The position numbers and the translations under genes are program-made. A DNA stretch of 64,000 nt from Sphingomonas sp. JUb134 (GTDB lineage: Bacteria; Pseudomonadota; Alphaproteobacteria; Sphingomonadales; Sphingomonadaceae), in assembly GCF_004341505.2 (NCBI RefSeq), contig NZ_SLYP02000002.1:124001-188000 (forward strand). Direction: 5' to 3'. The stretch's first letter is position 1. The number at the start of each line of letters is the position of its first letter. Below the pieces are notes generated by a model. It saw only the letters and a list, made by a program, of their open reading frames with translations, had not been told where the DNA came from and did no database searches. Positions 48,394 to 57,098 of the stretch are shown in pieces.

Positions 48394-49880
48394 CGGCCCG
48401 CCACCTTCGCCATATGCCGCAGCGTCGGTCCCGCCGGGGGCCGGTCGAACCCGAACCGAACCCGGTCACCCGCCTTGAAGCCGCGCGCGATGCCCGGATC
48501 GGCGAGTGCGAAGGTCATCGTCATCGCTGGCCAGTCGAGCGCGGGGACCGGCTCGTGGCTGAGCGTCACCGAATTGGCCGTGATCCGCTCGATCTTGCCC
48601 GTCGTCTCGTACAGCGTGGCTTTCGACGCCGGCGCGGCGAGGGTCGCCGATGCCGCACCGCCGCCGATCGGCCGCGCCTCGATGCCCGACAGGCTCGCCT
48701 CGGAATCGATCAGGAACTGCCCCGAGGCGACGACGTTCTCGCCGGGCGACAGGCCGGCAAGGATCTCGGTCTCGCCGCCCGCCTCGCGGCCGATACGGAC
48801 CTCGGCGGGATGATAGCGCCCGTCGCCTGCGGCGAGCATGACGAGCGTGCGCTTGCCCGTGCGGATCACCGCCTCGCTCGGCACCAGCAGCGCCGGCTTG
48901 GCATCGCCGCCAAGCGCGACGGTGGCGAACATGCCCGGCCGCAACCGGCCGTCGCGGTTGGGCAGCGCGATCCGCACGGTGAGCGTGCGGCTGTCGGCCT
49001 GCGTGGTCGGCAGGATCGCGATCACCCGGCCGGCGAAGCGCTCGCCGGGGAAGCTCGCCAGCGTGGCGCTGGCATTCTGGCCGACGCGGACATCGCCCGC
49101 GCGCGCTTCGGGCACCGCGGCGTTGAGCCAGACGGTGCCGAGCCCGCTCACCTGGGCGAGCGTCTGGCCCATGGCGAGCGTCACGCCGGCACGGGCGTCG
49201 AGCGTCTGGATGGTGCCCGAGATCGGCGTCGTGATCGTCACCACGCCGTTCGGTCGACCGCTCCGCTCGACGCTGGCGATGAGGCCGTCGGACATGCCCA
49301 TCAGCCGCAGCCGCTGGCGCGCGGCCGCGGTGAGATCGGGCTTGCCGAGCCGCCTGACGCTCAGATATTCGGTCTGCGCGCCGCCCCATTCGGGCAGGAG
49401 CAGGTCCGCGATCGGCGCGCCGGCGCGGACCACGTCCCCGGGCGCTCGCGCATAGACGCGGCTCACGAACCCGCCCGAACGCGCCTGGATGACGGCGACG
49501 TCGCGCTGGTTGAAGTCGATCGTGCCGGTGACCTCGAGGGCCGAGGCAAGGCTGCCCATCTTCGCCGCGACGACCCGCAATCCCAGGCTCTGCCGCGCGG
49601 CGGGATCGACGGCGACCGTGGGGGCCGCGCCGGCGCTTCCTCCGTCCGCGTATCGCGGCACGAGCTGCATATCCATGAAGGGCGACTTGCCGGGCTTGTC
49701 GAACTTCTGGTTGGGGAACATCGGATCGTACCAGTAAAGGACTTTGCCTGCCCCGGCGGGCGTGGTCGCCTCCGATTGCGGTGCCTGGCGATGGCCTGCC
49801 CAATAGCCTGTGCCGCCGGCCAGCAGCGCGACAGCCAGGATCGATGCGCCCCAGCGCAGTGCGGATTTATCGAGCGTCAT
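48390..49880 (-). CDS. cusB: CusB-type adaptor with N-terminal metal site and C-terminal CusF-like domain
   Basis: 496 residues. An N-terminal membrane anchor is followed by a heavy-metal-binding segment ([20 protein letters not shown] with MDMQLVPRY, about residues 48-76), the barrel-sandwich and hairpin domains of periplasmic adaptors, and from about residue 420 a CusF-like domain ([20 protein letters not shown], then [11 protein letters not shown]). It connects CusA to CusC. Having a fused CusF domain beside a separate cusF gene means two metal relay sites. Overlaps cusC by 4 bp. Confidence 0.93.
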   Translation of the reverse strand: MTLDKSALRWGASILAVALLAGGTGYWAGHRQAPQSEATTPAGAGKVLYWYDPMFPNQKFDKPGKSPFMDMQLVPRYADGGSAGAAPTVAVDPAARQSLGLRVVAAKMGSLASALEVTGTIDFNQRDVAVIQARSGGFVSRVYARAPGDVVRAGAPIADLLLPEWGGAQTEYLSVRRLGKPDLTAAARQRLRLMGMSDGLIASVERSGRPNGVVTITTPISGTIQTLDARAGVTLAMGQTLAQVSGLGTVWLNAAVPEARAGDVRVGQNASATLASFPGERFAGRVIAILPTTQADSRTLTVRIALPNRDGRLRPGMFATVALGGDAKPALLVPSEAVIRTGKRTLVMLAAGDGRYHPAEVRIGREAGGETEILAGLSPGENVVASGQFLIDSEASLSGIEARPIGGGAASATLAAPASKATLYETTGKIERITANSVTLSHEPVPALDWPAMTMTFALADPGIARGFKAGDRVRFGFDRPPAGPTLRHMAKVAGR

Positions 49881-51139
49881 GGCCGCTCCTCCCCATAGGT
49901 GATGGTGATGCGGACCGCGTCGCGCGCGACGTCGGCTTCGCGGTTGAGCGCCTCGACCTCGGCCTCCGCGAGCCCGAGCGTCGTGAGCAGCGCGGCGCCA
50001 AGGTCGAGCTTGCCGGCGCCATAGCTGTCGCGGTCGAGCTCGGCGCGGTGCCTGGCGAGGGGCACCAGCGTCTCGCGGGCATTGCGCAACCGGGAGAGAT
50101 GCATGGCATGATCGGCAAGGTCGGCGTCGAGCTGCGCCACCAGTTCGCGGCGGATCGCCTCGCGGTCGAACCGCCCCCCTTGCACGAGGCTCTCGCTGGC
50201 AGCGATCCTGGGATTCTGGCGCTTGCCGGCGAACAGCGGCAGGTCGATCGACACGCCGACCGAGGCCATGTCGCCGTACATGGAATCGCGCCGGCCATAG
50301 GTGACGCCGACCTTCCAGTCGGGGCGCTTGTCGGCGCGCGCGAGGCGCACGTCCGCTTCGGCGACTGCGATCCGCGCGTCCTGCGCGCGCAGGGCGGGAA
50401 GCGCATCGATCCCGGCCCGCAGCCGGATCGGATCGACATCGAGCATCGGCGGGTCGCCCATCGCCTGCGGGTCGGGGTCGCCGGTATAGCGCGCGAGCCG
50501 GGCCCGCGCCTGCGCCACCACCGCAGCCATCTCGGCGCGGCGATCGGCGATGGCGGCGCGGAGCTGGTCGGGCTCGAGCGCCTGGCTCGGTCGGGCGCTG
50601 CCCGACGCCAGGCGCGCGGTCACGGTCTTCTGCAGGTCGTCGAGGCTGGCATCGAGCAGGTCGAGCTGCCGGAGCCGGCGTTCGCCATAATAGAGATCGA
50701 CCCAGGCGAGGGCGGTCTCGAGCCGCACGTTGCGGCCTTCGACCAGCTCGCCGGCCTCGGCGACACCGATATCGGCCGCGGCGCGCGCGGCGCGTGCATG
50801 GCGCTTGGCAAGATTGGGGAAGGCCTGGCTTAACCCGATCGTCGCCATGGTGAAATCGTCGCGCGTGAAGCTGCCGGCATTGGGGCCGCTCACCGGGAAG
50901 TTCTGCAGGCCCAGGTCGAGCGTGGGATCGGGCAGGCGATGGGCGGCGACCGCCGACGAGCGGGCGCCAGCTGTCGCCGCCGCGCGCGCCTTGAGGCTCG
51001 GCGCATTGGCGGCAGCGAGCCTCAGTGCCTGCTCGTAGGTGAGCGGGCCGGCCGACACCGGCACGGCCCAGGCGCTCGCAAGCGTCGCACCGAGAGAGAG
51101 CAACAGGCGTCGCACAGCGCGCCTCGGCATCATGATCAT
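49877..51139 (-). CDS. cusC: CusC-type outer-membrane efflux protein
   Basis: 420 residues, TolC family: signal peptide (RAVRRLLLSLGATLASAWAV), first repeat LTYEQALRLAAANAPSLKAR, second ITYGEERP end. It forms the outer-membrane exit duct. A GAGGGG lies about 9 bases before the ATG at 51139; the frame is open upstream but without similarity. It is the first pump gene of the operon and overlaps cusB by 4 bp. Confidence 0.88.
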   Translation of the reverse strand: MIMMPRRAVRRLLLSLGATLASAWAVPVSAGPLTYEQALRLAAANAPSLKARAAATAGARSSAVAAHRLPDPTLDLGLQNFPVSGPNAGSFTRDDFTMATIGLSQAFPNLAKRHARAARAAADIGVAEAGELVEGRNVRLETALAWVDLYYGERRLRQLDLLDASLDDLQKTVTARLASGSARPSQALEPDQLRAAIADRRAEMAAVVAQARARLARYTGDPDPQAMGDPPMLDVDPIRLRAGIDALPALRAQDARIAVAEADVRLARADKRPDWKVGVTYGRRDSMYGDMASVGVSIDLPLFAGKRQNPRIAASESLVQGGRFDREAIRRELVAQLDADLADHAMHLSRLRNARETLVPLARHRAELDRDSYGAGKLDLGAALLTTLGLAEAEVEALNREADVARDAVRITITYGEERP

Positions 51140-51201
51140 GGATATCCGCCCCTCATGACAGAGGCGGCGCGCCAACATGTGACGCGCCGCTCTGGAGTGG
51201 G

Positions 51202-51459
51202 TTAACCCTTGTCCGACCTGACTGCACCGCGCATGCAGTCGGCGGCGCTTGCCTGCATCATCGCGCAATCGCAGCTGGCGATGTCCCGGCTCTGGGGCAC
51301 CCATATGCGGACACGCGCAGGGCCGGTCGCCCGCGGACCATATTGCGGCGCCGACCGCCATTCCCAATGGCCTTGCGGCGTGCTGCTCGCGTCGGCTGCA
51401 AGCGCAGGCGCGGCGAGACCGAGGGCCGCCACAAGGGCGGCCGGAAGCATTTTGATCAT
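51202..51459 (-). CDS. Small exported protein with a CDC motif
   Basis: 85 residues from MIKMLPAALVAALGLAAPAL, a signal peptide, with a short mature part rich in Trp, Arg and Cys (HWEWRSAPQYGPRA, then CDCAMMQASAADCMRG). The CDC plus C-terminal Cys and two Met could bind metal. Unknown family; it lies between cusC and the first gene of the same strand, so it probably belongs to the cus transcript. Confidence 0.6.
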   Translation of the reverse strand: MIKMLPAALVAALGLAAPALAADASSTPQGHWEWRSAPQYGPRATGPARVRIWVPQSRDIASCDCAMMQASAADCMRGAVRSDKG

Positions 51460-51536
51460 CACGAAGACCTTTGACTGAAAAGAAGGAAACCGGGCGCGCA
51501 CGCATCGATCGATGCGCGCAGCCCGTGCTCGTTCAA

Positions 51537-51899
51537 TCAGGCAAGGCTGGTGGGAGGATCCGGCTCGGGCACAACCGCCTTGCCGGTCAATATCGTGTCG
51601 GTCGTCCAGAAGCTGGGCGCGTCGTAGAGACGCGCAGGCGCAACGCCGCCTGCCAGGTCAGCTGCGACCAGCGGGATCACGCACCCCATCGCGGCGATGC
51701 AATCGAGCGTCAGGCCCTTGCAAGGCTTTTCGCTGGGCGCAGGCTGCTGCTTGGCCATCATCGCCATGCAGTCCGCATCCATACCCTTGGCCAGCGGCGC
51801 GCTTGCCGCCTGGGGCACGCTGTGTGCGGCCGCCATCTGGGCTCCGAAGAGACCGGACAGCGCTCCGATGACGAGCAGAAGGGCGAGCAGGCGTTTCAC
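51537..51899 (-). CDS. Small exported Cys/Met-rich protein, first gene of the cus transcript
   Basis: 120 residues: signal peptide (MKRLLALLLVIGALSGLFGA), then DADCMAMMAKQQPAPSEKPC and LTLDCIAAMGCVIPLVAADL, four Cys and many Met suited to copper. No family recognised with confidence (resembles short DUF2946-like proteins). It heads the minus-strand cus cluster and is divergent from the plus-strand copper genes. Confidence 0.6.
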   Translation of the reverse strand: MKRLLALLLVIGALSGLFGAQMAAAHSVPQAASAPLAKGMDADCMAMMAKQQPAPSEKPCKGLTLDCIAAMGCVIPLVAADLAGGVAPARLYDAPSFWTTDTILTGKAVVPEPDPPTSLA

Positions 51900-51970
51900 G
51901 AGCCTTGATATCTAGCGGGTTTCGCGGGCGCAGCCAACCAAAGTCTCGCGCCGCGCGGATTTTGAAGTGC

Positions 51971-51988
51971 TGACGGCCGATTCCGTCA
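51971..51988. promoter_or_regulatory. Inverted repeat in the cus promoter region
   Basis: TGACGG and CCGTCA flank CCGATT. On the minus strand it follows ATTGACGCGGAG, which could give a -35 element. It is a candidate binding site for a response regulator or repressor of the cus cluster; no specific family is implied. Confidence 0.4.
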
Positions 51989-52053
51989 ACTCCGCGTCAA
52001 TAAAGACCCGGCCCGGGAAAGAAGACCGGCTGCGGCCTCTACGTATATCGAGG

Positions 52054-52085
52054 CTGGACCCGGGACCGTAGTCCCAAGCCTGAAG
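52054..52085 (+). promoter_or_regulatory. MerR-type operator upstream of the 52142 gene
   Basis: CTGGACCCGGGACCGTAGTCCCAA: arms GGGAC and GTCCC around CGTA, after a -35-like CTGGAC. It aligns with the operator of the merR gene at 52597 (TTGACCCTGGACCATGGTCC), so one regulator probably controls both promoters. Confidence 0.55.
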
Positions 52086-52141
52086 AGACGCTCTTCCCCT
52101 CGGCAGGTCCGGGCGGTGGCTTACCATCCAAGGAGGTGAAT

Positions 52142-52498
52142 ATGGTCAGAAAAACTCTCATGGTCGCGCTTGCCGGCGTTTCGATGCTTGCTGCCGTCCC
52201 CGCTATGGCCCAGGGCATCGGGCACAGCTTGTTCATGCGCGGCTCGATCGTCGACACGGGCAGCAACGGCACGGTCGTCTGCATCGGCAAGGCCGATGGC
52301 GCCGAGGTCGGCCAGAAGCTCGAGGTCTATCGCGTCGTGACCCATCCGGGTCCGTCCAAGGGCGTGGCGCCGACCTACCACCGCCAGCTCGTCGGCCATG
52401 TGACGATCGATCATATCTTCGATGATCACTTCGCGCACGTGTCCGTCGCCGACGGTACGCCTGCCAAGCACGACATCGTCGAGCTTCGCAAGAACTGA
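52142..52498 (+). CDS. Exported hypothetical protein of the copper region
   Basis: 118 residues. Signal peptide MVRKTLMVALAGVSMLAAVP, then a compact beta-rich domain (IVDTGSNGTVVCIGKADGAE, VGQKLEVYRV, HVTIDHIFDDHFAHVSVADG). It contains several His (GHSLF, HRQLVGHVTIDHIFDDHFAHV) that may bind metal. AAGGAG 6 bases before the ATG at 52142 fixes the start. A MerR-type operator lies about 60 bp upstream, implying metal induction. Conserved in sphingomonads by impression only. Confidence 0.65.
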   Translation: MVRKTLMVALAGVSMLAAVPAMAQGIGHSLFMRGSIVDTGSNGTVVCIGKADGAEVGQKLEVYRVVTHPGPSKGVAPTYHRQLVGHVTIDHIFDDHFAHVSVADGTPAKHDIVELRKN

Positions 52499-52596
52499 CG
52501 CGCCGGTGGCCCGGCGGCACACGCTGCCGTGATGCGAGGCGTCGGGGCAGCGGGTTGCCGGCGGCATGGGACCGTTCGGGCTCGAGGCGAAACCGC

Positions 52597-52628
52597 TTGA
52601 CCCTGGACCATGGTCCAACCGGCATGAT
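52597..52628 (+). promoter_or_regulatory. MerR-type operator/promoter of the merR gene
   Basis: -35 TTGACC, then the perfect palindrome TGGACCATGGTCCA (52604-52617), then CATGAT about 20 bp after the -35. An over-long spacer with a centred dyad is how MerR-family activators work. The regulator gene starts at 52641, so it probably controls itself and the genes downstream. Confidence 0.7.
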
Positions 52629-52640
52629 CGAGCGGATGAC

Positions 52641-53120
52641 ATGGGCAATTTCAAGATCGGCGAACTCGCCGCCGCCGCGGGCGTGGGCCGCGACACGATC
52701 CGCTATTATGAGCGGATGGGCTTGCTGCGCGAGCCCGCGCGCACGGCGGCGGGCTACCGGCTCTACGACGCGACCGACCTCGAGCGCGTCAATTTCATCC
52801 GCTCGGCGCAGGAGCTTGGCTTCACACTCGAGCAGGCCCGGAAGTTGCTGGCGCTCAGGGCGTCGGACACCGCGCATGCCCAGGCCGTGCTCGATATCAC
52901 GCTCGCCAAGATCGCGGATGCCGAAGCCCGGCTCGAGCGCCTGTCCGATATCCGCGACATGCTGCGGATGCTCGCCGATGAATGCCCGGGTGAAGTACCC
53001 GTCTCCGATTGCCCGATCCTCGCCTTCCTGACGGCGCGGCGGAAAGACCAGCAGCATAACAAGAAACTTCAGGCAGCGCAGGACGAACGATCATCACTAG
53101 CGAAAGGGGTTTTGTCATGA
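52641..53120 (+). CDS. MerR-family copper-type regulator (CueR-like)
   Basis: 159 residues. Winged helix FKIGELAAAAGVGRDTIRYY with ERMGLL, then the long dimerisation helix and a C-terminal metal loop ECPGEVPVSDCPIL with two Cys, as in Cu/Ag and related MerR regulators. The start MGNFKIGEL at 52641 is the family opening; the frame extends 25 codons upstream across the operator. It leads the plus-strand operon; the next gene overlaps by 4 bp (ATGA). Confidence 0.85.
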   Translation: MGNFKIGELAAAAGVGRDTIRYYERMGLLREPARTAAGYRLYDATDLERVNFIRSAQELGFTLEQARKLLALRASDTAHAQAVLDITLAKIADAEARLERLSDIRDMLRMLADECPGEVPVSDCPILAFLTARRKDQQHNKKLQAAQDERSSLAKGVLS

Positions 53121-53338
53121 CGAAAATGCGTTTGATCGCCGTCCTCACGCCGGCGCTGCTTCTGGGCGCCTGTGTGACCACGCGGCCGACCTCGGCGCAG
53201 GTCGAGAGTTGCCGGGCGATGGAGGGCAATATGGGTCTCCAGACGCCGCATGATCATGGCGAGATGAAGGGGCAGGGGCGCAACCCGATGAACCTCTCGC
53301 ACGACCGGTGCCTTCAGATCCTGCGCAACGCGCAATGA
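53117..53338 (+). CDS. Small lipoprotein, His/Cys-containing
   Basis: 73 residues: signal ending in LLLGAC (lipobox), then a short polar region with ESCRAMEGNMGLQTPHDHGE and MNLSHDRCLQI. Possible metal ligands (His, Cys, Met). It overlaps the merR stop (ATGA), so it is co-translated. Function unknown. Confidence 0.65.
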   Translation: MTKMRLIAVLTPALLLGACVTTRPTSAQVESCRAMEGNMGLQTPHDHGEMKGQGRNPMNLSHDRCLQILRNAQ

Positions 53339-53343
53339 TCGGG

Positions 53344-53369
53344 TCCGGGCGCCATCCCTGGCGCCCGGA
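53344..53369 (+). terminator. GC-rich stem-loop between two lipoprotein genes
   Basis: TCCGGGCGCC and GGCGCCCGGA are perfect 10-bp arms around ATCCCT, followed by CACAGTTTTC. The stem is strong but the T run is short, so it could be an attenuator or an mRNA-stabilising element rather than a full terminator. Confidence 0.55.
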
Positions 53370-53396
53370 CACAGTTTTCAAGCCAAGGAGCAAGCT

Positions 53397-53717
53397 ATGA
53401 TCAACCATGCGAAAAAAGCCCTTCCGCTTGTCGGCGGAAGCCTGTTGCTGGCGCTCGCGCTTTCGGGCTGCGACCGCCAGGCCGACCAGACGGTGCCGCC
53501 CGCGGCGAACAGCGTCGCCGCCACCCCGGTCCTGACCGACAGCGGCAACGCTGCAGACGCGGCGCCGATGGACGCGATGAGCAACCAGGCCGAGATGGAG
53601 CGGCATCACCGTCAGGCGATGGACCATGACGCGATGCGCGCCGGGGCCGGCAACCAGACCGTGCCGGCACCCGATCCCGCGCCGAGCAATTCGGCGATGC
53701 CGATGAAGGATATGTAA
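53397..53717 (+). CDS. Met/His-rich lipoprotein
   Basis: 106 residues: lipobox LALSGC after a signal peptide, then a low-complexity chain rich in Ala, Pro, Met and His (MDAMSNQAEMERHHRQAMDH, then AMPMKDM). AAGGAG precedes the ATG by 8 bases. The composition suggests a periplasmic copper chelator. It is 17 bp before the electron-transfer module. Confidence 0.65.
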   Translation: MINHAKKALPLVGGSLLLALALSGCDRQADQTVPPAANSVAATPVLTDSGNAADAAPMDAMSNQAEMERHHRQAMDHDAMRAGAGNQTVPAPDPAPSNSAMPMKDM

Positions 53718-53734
53718 GCGCGCTGAAAAAGGGG

Positions 53735-55651
53735 ATGAGGATGTCCAGGCGGATCAGCCTTCGACGCTTGAGCCTCGGCTGCGCAATCGCTCTCAGCCTG
53801 TCCGCGAGCGCGGGCGCGCAGGAGGGCGGGGATCATGCCGCGCATCATGGCGCAGGCATGCCGGCCGGCGGGGGCATGTCCGCACCGGCAGAGCCGGGGT
53901 CGTCGGACATGGCGAAGATGATGAACCCCATGATGGATCGCATGATCAATGGGGAAGGGGAGAATGAGCACGGCCACGAATCGCGCCGGACCGGCTTCAT
54001 CTCGCAGCTGCTCGCCTTTCCCGCGCTCGACGAAGCGGCAAGGCAGCGGGTCGCTGCGCAGGCTGGCGAACGGGTAAGCACGGGCCTGGCGATGATCAAC
54101 GCCGCCTCGGCCGACGGCGCGCGTGCAACCACGGTCTCAGCCCGGCTCGATGCGGCGCGGCGCCTGCGCGAGGGAACCGACCTGTTCCGCTCCGGCACCG
54201 CCGCGCAGGGCGCGATCGGCGGCTTGCAGCCGCCCCGGGAGGTCGGGCTTGCCTGGCTGCGCGATCAGCTCGACATCGACCAGGCCGCGCCCGGCCATGC
54301 CGGTCACTGGTTCGGCATCTCGCCCTCGCACCTGCTTCTCATGCTGTTCCTGGGGCTGGTGAGCGCCACGCTGATCGCGCTGCAGATCTTCCGCCTGCGG
54401 CGGATCGGAGCGATCGCCGGCGGTGTCGCCACCGCCAAGGTTCCAGCAAAACCGGAGCCGACGGCTGCCCCTCCCGCTACCAGGGTTGCGCCCGCGCCTG
54501 CACCCGTTGCCGACAGCGCTGGGCTCGCGCCGAGCAATGCGGCCGCACCCGGTGGGGCTTCGCTGCGCAAGCCCAAAAGCTGGGCGGGGCAGCTGCGCGT
54601 GGTCCAGATCGTGCGAGAGACGCCGAGCGTGCTGACCTTCCGGCTCGCGGACCCGGCCGCCGACCGGCTGCCGTTCGACTTCCTGCCGGGCCAGTTTCTG
54701 CAGGTTGAGGTAGAGCCCGAAGCGGGCAAGACCGCGCGCCGTTCCTACACGATCGCCTCTTCGCCGACCCAGCGGGCCTATGTCGAGCTGACGGTCAAGC
54801 GCGAGGAGCAGGGCGTGGTCTCGCGACATCTGCACGACAAGGTCGTCGCCGACGATCTGCTGAAGGTCAGCGGACCGTTCGGCGCCTTCACCTTCACGGG
54901 AACGGATGCGCAGAGCATCGTGCTGATCGCGGGCGGGGTCGGCATCACCCCGATGATGTCGGTGCTGCGCTATCTCACCGACACCGCGTGGAAGGGCGAT
55001 ATCTTCTTCTTCTACGGCGCACGGTCGACCGAGGAATTCGTGTTCCGCGACGAGCTCGAGCGGCTCGAACGCCGCTTTCCCAACCTCCATGTCGTCGCCG
55101 CGATGCAGCGCGCGCCCGGCACCGTCTGGATGGGCCCCGAAGGGCCGATCACCCGCGAGATGATCCTGGCTGCGGTGCCGGAGATCGCGAGCCGGCGGAT
55201 CCATATGTGCGGCCCGCCGGCGATGATGGGCGCGATGCGCGGCGTGCTGGCGGAGCTCGGCGTCCCCGAAGCGCAGCTGCACACCGAGGCGTTCGGTCCG
55301 GCCTCGCTGCCGGCCGACCACGAGGATCTCGAGGTCAAGCCCGCGCCCGCGCCAGCGGATAAGCCGGCCCCGAGCGCCGAGGTGGCGCCGAGCACGGTGA
55401 CCTTCTCCGTGTCGGGGGTGTCGGCGGCCTTGCCCGCGGACGAGACCGTGCTGGAGGCGGCCGAGGGCGCGGGCGTCGAGATCCCCTATGCCTGCCGTGC
55501 GGGCACATGCGGCGCCTGTGTCGTCAAGCTACTGCAGGGCGAGGTGACGATGGAGGTCGAGTCCGGCCTTGCGCCCGCCGACAAGGCGCAAGGCTATGTG
55601 CTCGCGTGCCAGGCGAAGGGAACGGGCACGCCACTCGTGGTCGAAGCCTGA
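53735..55651 (+). CDS. Membrane-anchored FAD/NAD(P)H reductase with C-terminal 2Fe-2S ferredoxin domain
   Basis: 638 residues. Signal or anchor, then a His/Met-rich extracytoplasmic part (GGDHAAHHGAGMPAGGGM, MAKMMNPMMDRM), a membrane helix (HLLLMLFLGLVSATLIAL, about 200-220), an Ala/Pro linker, a ferredoxin-reductase module (RRSYTIASSP for FAD, GGVGITPM and CGPPAMMGA for NAD(P)), and a plant-type 2Fe-2S domain with CRAGTCGACVVKLL and a fourth Cys in VLACQAKG. The reductase should face the cytoplasm and the metal-rich part the periplasm. It starts the electron-transfer operon; the stop shares bases with the next ATG (TGATG). Confidence 0.85.
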   Translation: MRMSRRISLRRLSLGCAIALSLSASAGAQEGGDHAAHHGAGMPAGGGMSAPAEPGSSDMAKMMNPMMDRMINGEGENEHGHESRRTGFISQLLAFPALDEAARQRVAAQAGERVSTGLAMINAASADGARATTVSARLDAARRLREGTDLFRSGTAAQGAIGGLQPPREVGLAWLRDQLDIDQAAPGHAGHWFGISPSHLLLMLFLGLVSATLIALQIFRLRRIGAIAGGVATAKVPAKPEPTAAPPATRVAPAPAPVADSAGLAPSNAAAPGGASLRKPKSWAGQLRVVQIVRETPSVLTFRLADPAADRLPFDFLPGQFLQVEVEPEAGKTARRSYTIASSPTQRAYVELTVKREEQGVVSRHLHDKVVADDLLKVSGPFGAFTFTGTDAQSIVLIAGGVGITPMMSVLRYLTDTAWKGDIFFFYGARSTEEFVFRDELERLERRFPNLHVVAAMQRAPGTVWMGPEGPITREMILAAVPEIASRRIHMCGPPAMMGAMRGVLAELGVPEAQLHTEAFGPASLPADHEDLEVKPAPAPADKPAPSAEVAPSTVTFSVSGVSAALPADETVLEAAEGAGVEIPYACRAGTCGACVVKLLQGEVTMEVESGLAPADKAQGYVLACQAKGTGTPLVVEA

Positions 55652-56379
55652 TGCGCGAACGCAGCGACATCGCCGTCGGCCTGCTGGTCGCGTTCCTGCT
55701 GCTGTTCCCGTTCGGCTACCTCGTGCATGTGTCACCGCGCTTTCCGGGCAGCCTCGCTGGCGGGATCATCGGGATCGCAGCGCTCGTGCTGATGCTGCTG
55801 ACGCTTCCCTATGTCGCGGCCAAGCACATCGCCTGGGTCGACAAGCTGCTCTCCCGGCTCGTCAGCAAGCCGACCCTGCTCGCCATCCACATCTATGCCG
55901 GCGTGCTGGCGCCGATCCTGGGTCTGGTCCACGCCGCGCACAAGCTCGAAAGCCCGGTCGGACTGCTTCTGACCGTCCTCCTGCTGATGACGGTCATCAC
56001 CGGCTTCATCGGCCGTTACCTGCTTGCCCAGCTTGGTCGGGCGCTGCGCGGACGCAGGTCGGAACTGGCCTCGCTTCGCGCCGCCTTCCTCGAGGAGCCG
56101 GCGGCGCCGACGCAGGCCGATACCGCAGCCGCGCCGCTGTCGGGCTGGAAGCGCTATCTGTTCGTCGCCGGGGATGCGCCCGCGGGCCAGCACCCCCAGG
56201 ACAAGGCGGGGATCGCCGCGGCGCTGGCCGATACCGAATTCGCGATCCGCGCCGAAGAGGCAACCAACACCCTGTTCGCGCGATGGCGGTTCCTGCACAT
56301 CCTGCTGGGCTGTCTCATCTTCGCGCTGCTCGCGCTCCACGTCGGCGCGGCGATCTATTACGGGCTGCGCTGGCTATGA
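55651..56379 (+). CDS. Polytopic membrane protein, probable b-type cytochrome (ferric-reductase-like)
   Basis: 242 residues with five or so hydrophobic helices. His pairs lie in helices: LLAIHIYAGVLAPILGLVHA and FLHILLGCLIFALLALHVGA, a spacing suitable for two b haems as in ferric-reductase-like membrane domains. Between them is a loop of about 90 residues (RGRRSELASLRAAFLEEPAA...). It probably carries electrons from the flavoprotein across the membrane to the cytochrome c. Overlaps both neighbours by 1-4 bp. Confidence 0.7.
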   Translation: MRERSDIAVGLLVAFLLLFPFGYLVHVSPRFPGSLAGGIIGIAALVLMLLTLPYVAAKHIAWVDKLLSRLVSKPTLLAIHIYAGVLAPILGLVHAAHKLESPVGLLLTVLLLMTVITGFIGRYLLAQLGRALRGRRSELASLRAAFLEEPAAPTQADTAAAPLSGWKRYLFVAGDAPAGQHPQDKAGIAAALADTEFAIRAEEATNTLFARWRFLHILLGCLIFALLALHVGAAIYYGLRWL

Positions 56380-57098
56380 GCTGGCAGCGTCTTTCCTACG
56401 CCGTCTTCATCGCAGCCCTGCTGGTGATGGTCGCCGCGGTCGCGATCCGGATGCGATCGGACGCGCCTAGGGATGCCGGCCTGGTGGCGCAGCTCGTCTC
56501 GCCCGGCCCGCTCTCGAGCGCGCACCAGTCCTTCGCCGGCCAATGCACGGCCTGTCACACGCCGGGCAAGGGCGTCGAAACCCGGACCTGTCTCACCTGC
56601 CATGCAGGCACGGATTTCGGGACGAAGCAGTCGACGCAGTTCCACGCGAAAGCGACGCAGTGCACCTCCTGCCACGTCGAACATGAGGGAGAGCGCGGCA
56701 TCATCCGCATGGATCACGCCGCGTTGCTCGACATGGCGAAGTGGCGGCAGCCGTTGGCGGGCATGTCGACAAACATTCGAAGCCTGACCCCCGAGACCGC
56801 GCTCAATTGCGCGAGCTGCCATGCGTTCCGCGATCCGCACCAGGGCCTGTTCGGCACCGACTGCGCGAGCTGCCACAAGACCGACAGCTGGAAGATCGCC
56901 AATTATCGCCATCCGTCGGTCAATTCGACGCAGTGCGCCGAGTGCCACAAGGCGCCGCCCAGTCACTTCATGGAGCATTTCAGCATGGTCTCGCAGCGCG
57001 CAGCCGGATCGAAGGCGCGCGTCGACCAATGCTATGCCTGTCACGCCACCGACAGCTTCAACAATATCCGCAAGCGAGGCTGGTATGATCACCATTGA
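56376..57098 (+). CDS. Membrane-anchored multihaem cytochrome c (seven CxxCH)
   Basis: 240 residues. N-terminal anchor (SYAVFIAALLVMVAAVAIRM), then seven CxxCH motifs: CTACH, CLTCH, CTSCH, CASCH, CASCH, CAECH and CYACH, with extra His residues that could be sixth ligands. It belongs to the NrfH/NapC/cytochrome c7-like set of periplasmic electron carriers by motif, though no closer family is recognisable. The ATG overlaps the membrane protein stop (ATGA). It would receive electrons from the membrane cytochrome and reduce an unidentified periplasmic acceptor. Confidence 0.8.
   Translation: MSWQRLSYAVFIAALLVMVAAVAIRMRSDAPRDAGLVAQLVSPGPLSSAHQSFAGQCTACHTPGKGVETRTCLTCHAGTDFGTKQSTQFHAKATQCTSCHVEHEGERGIIRMDHAALLDMAKWRQPLAGMSTNIRSLTPETALNCASCHAFRDPHQGLFGTDCASCHKTDSWKIANYRHPSVNSTQCAECHKAPPSHFMEHFSMVSQRAAGSKARVDQCYACHATDSFNNIRKRGWYDHH

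Noticed and set aside
52581..52640. Earlier start for the MerR regulator
   Set aside because: It would translate through the operator, and the family opening begins at 52641.
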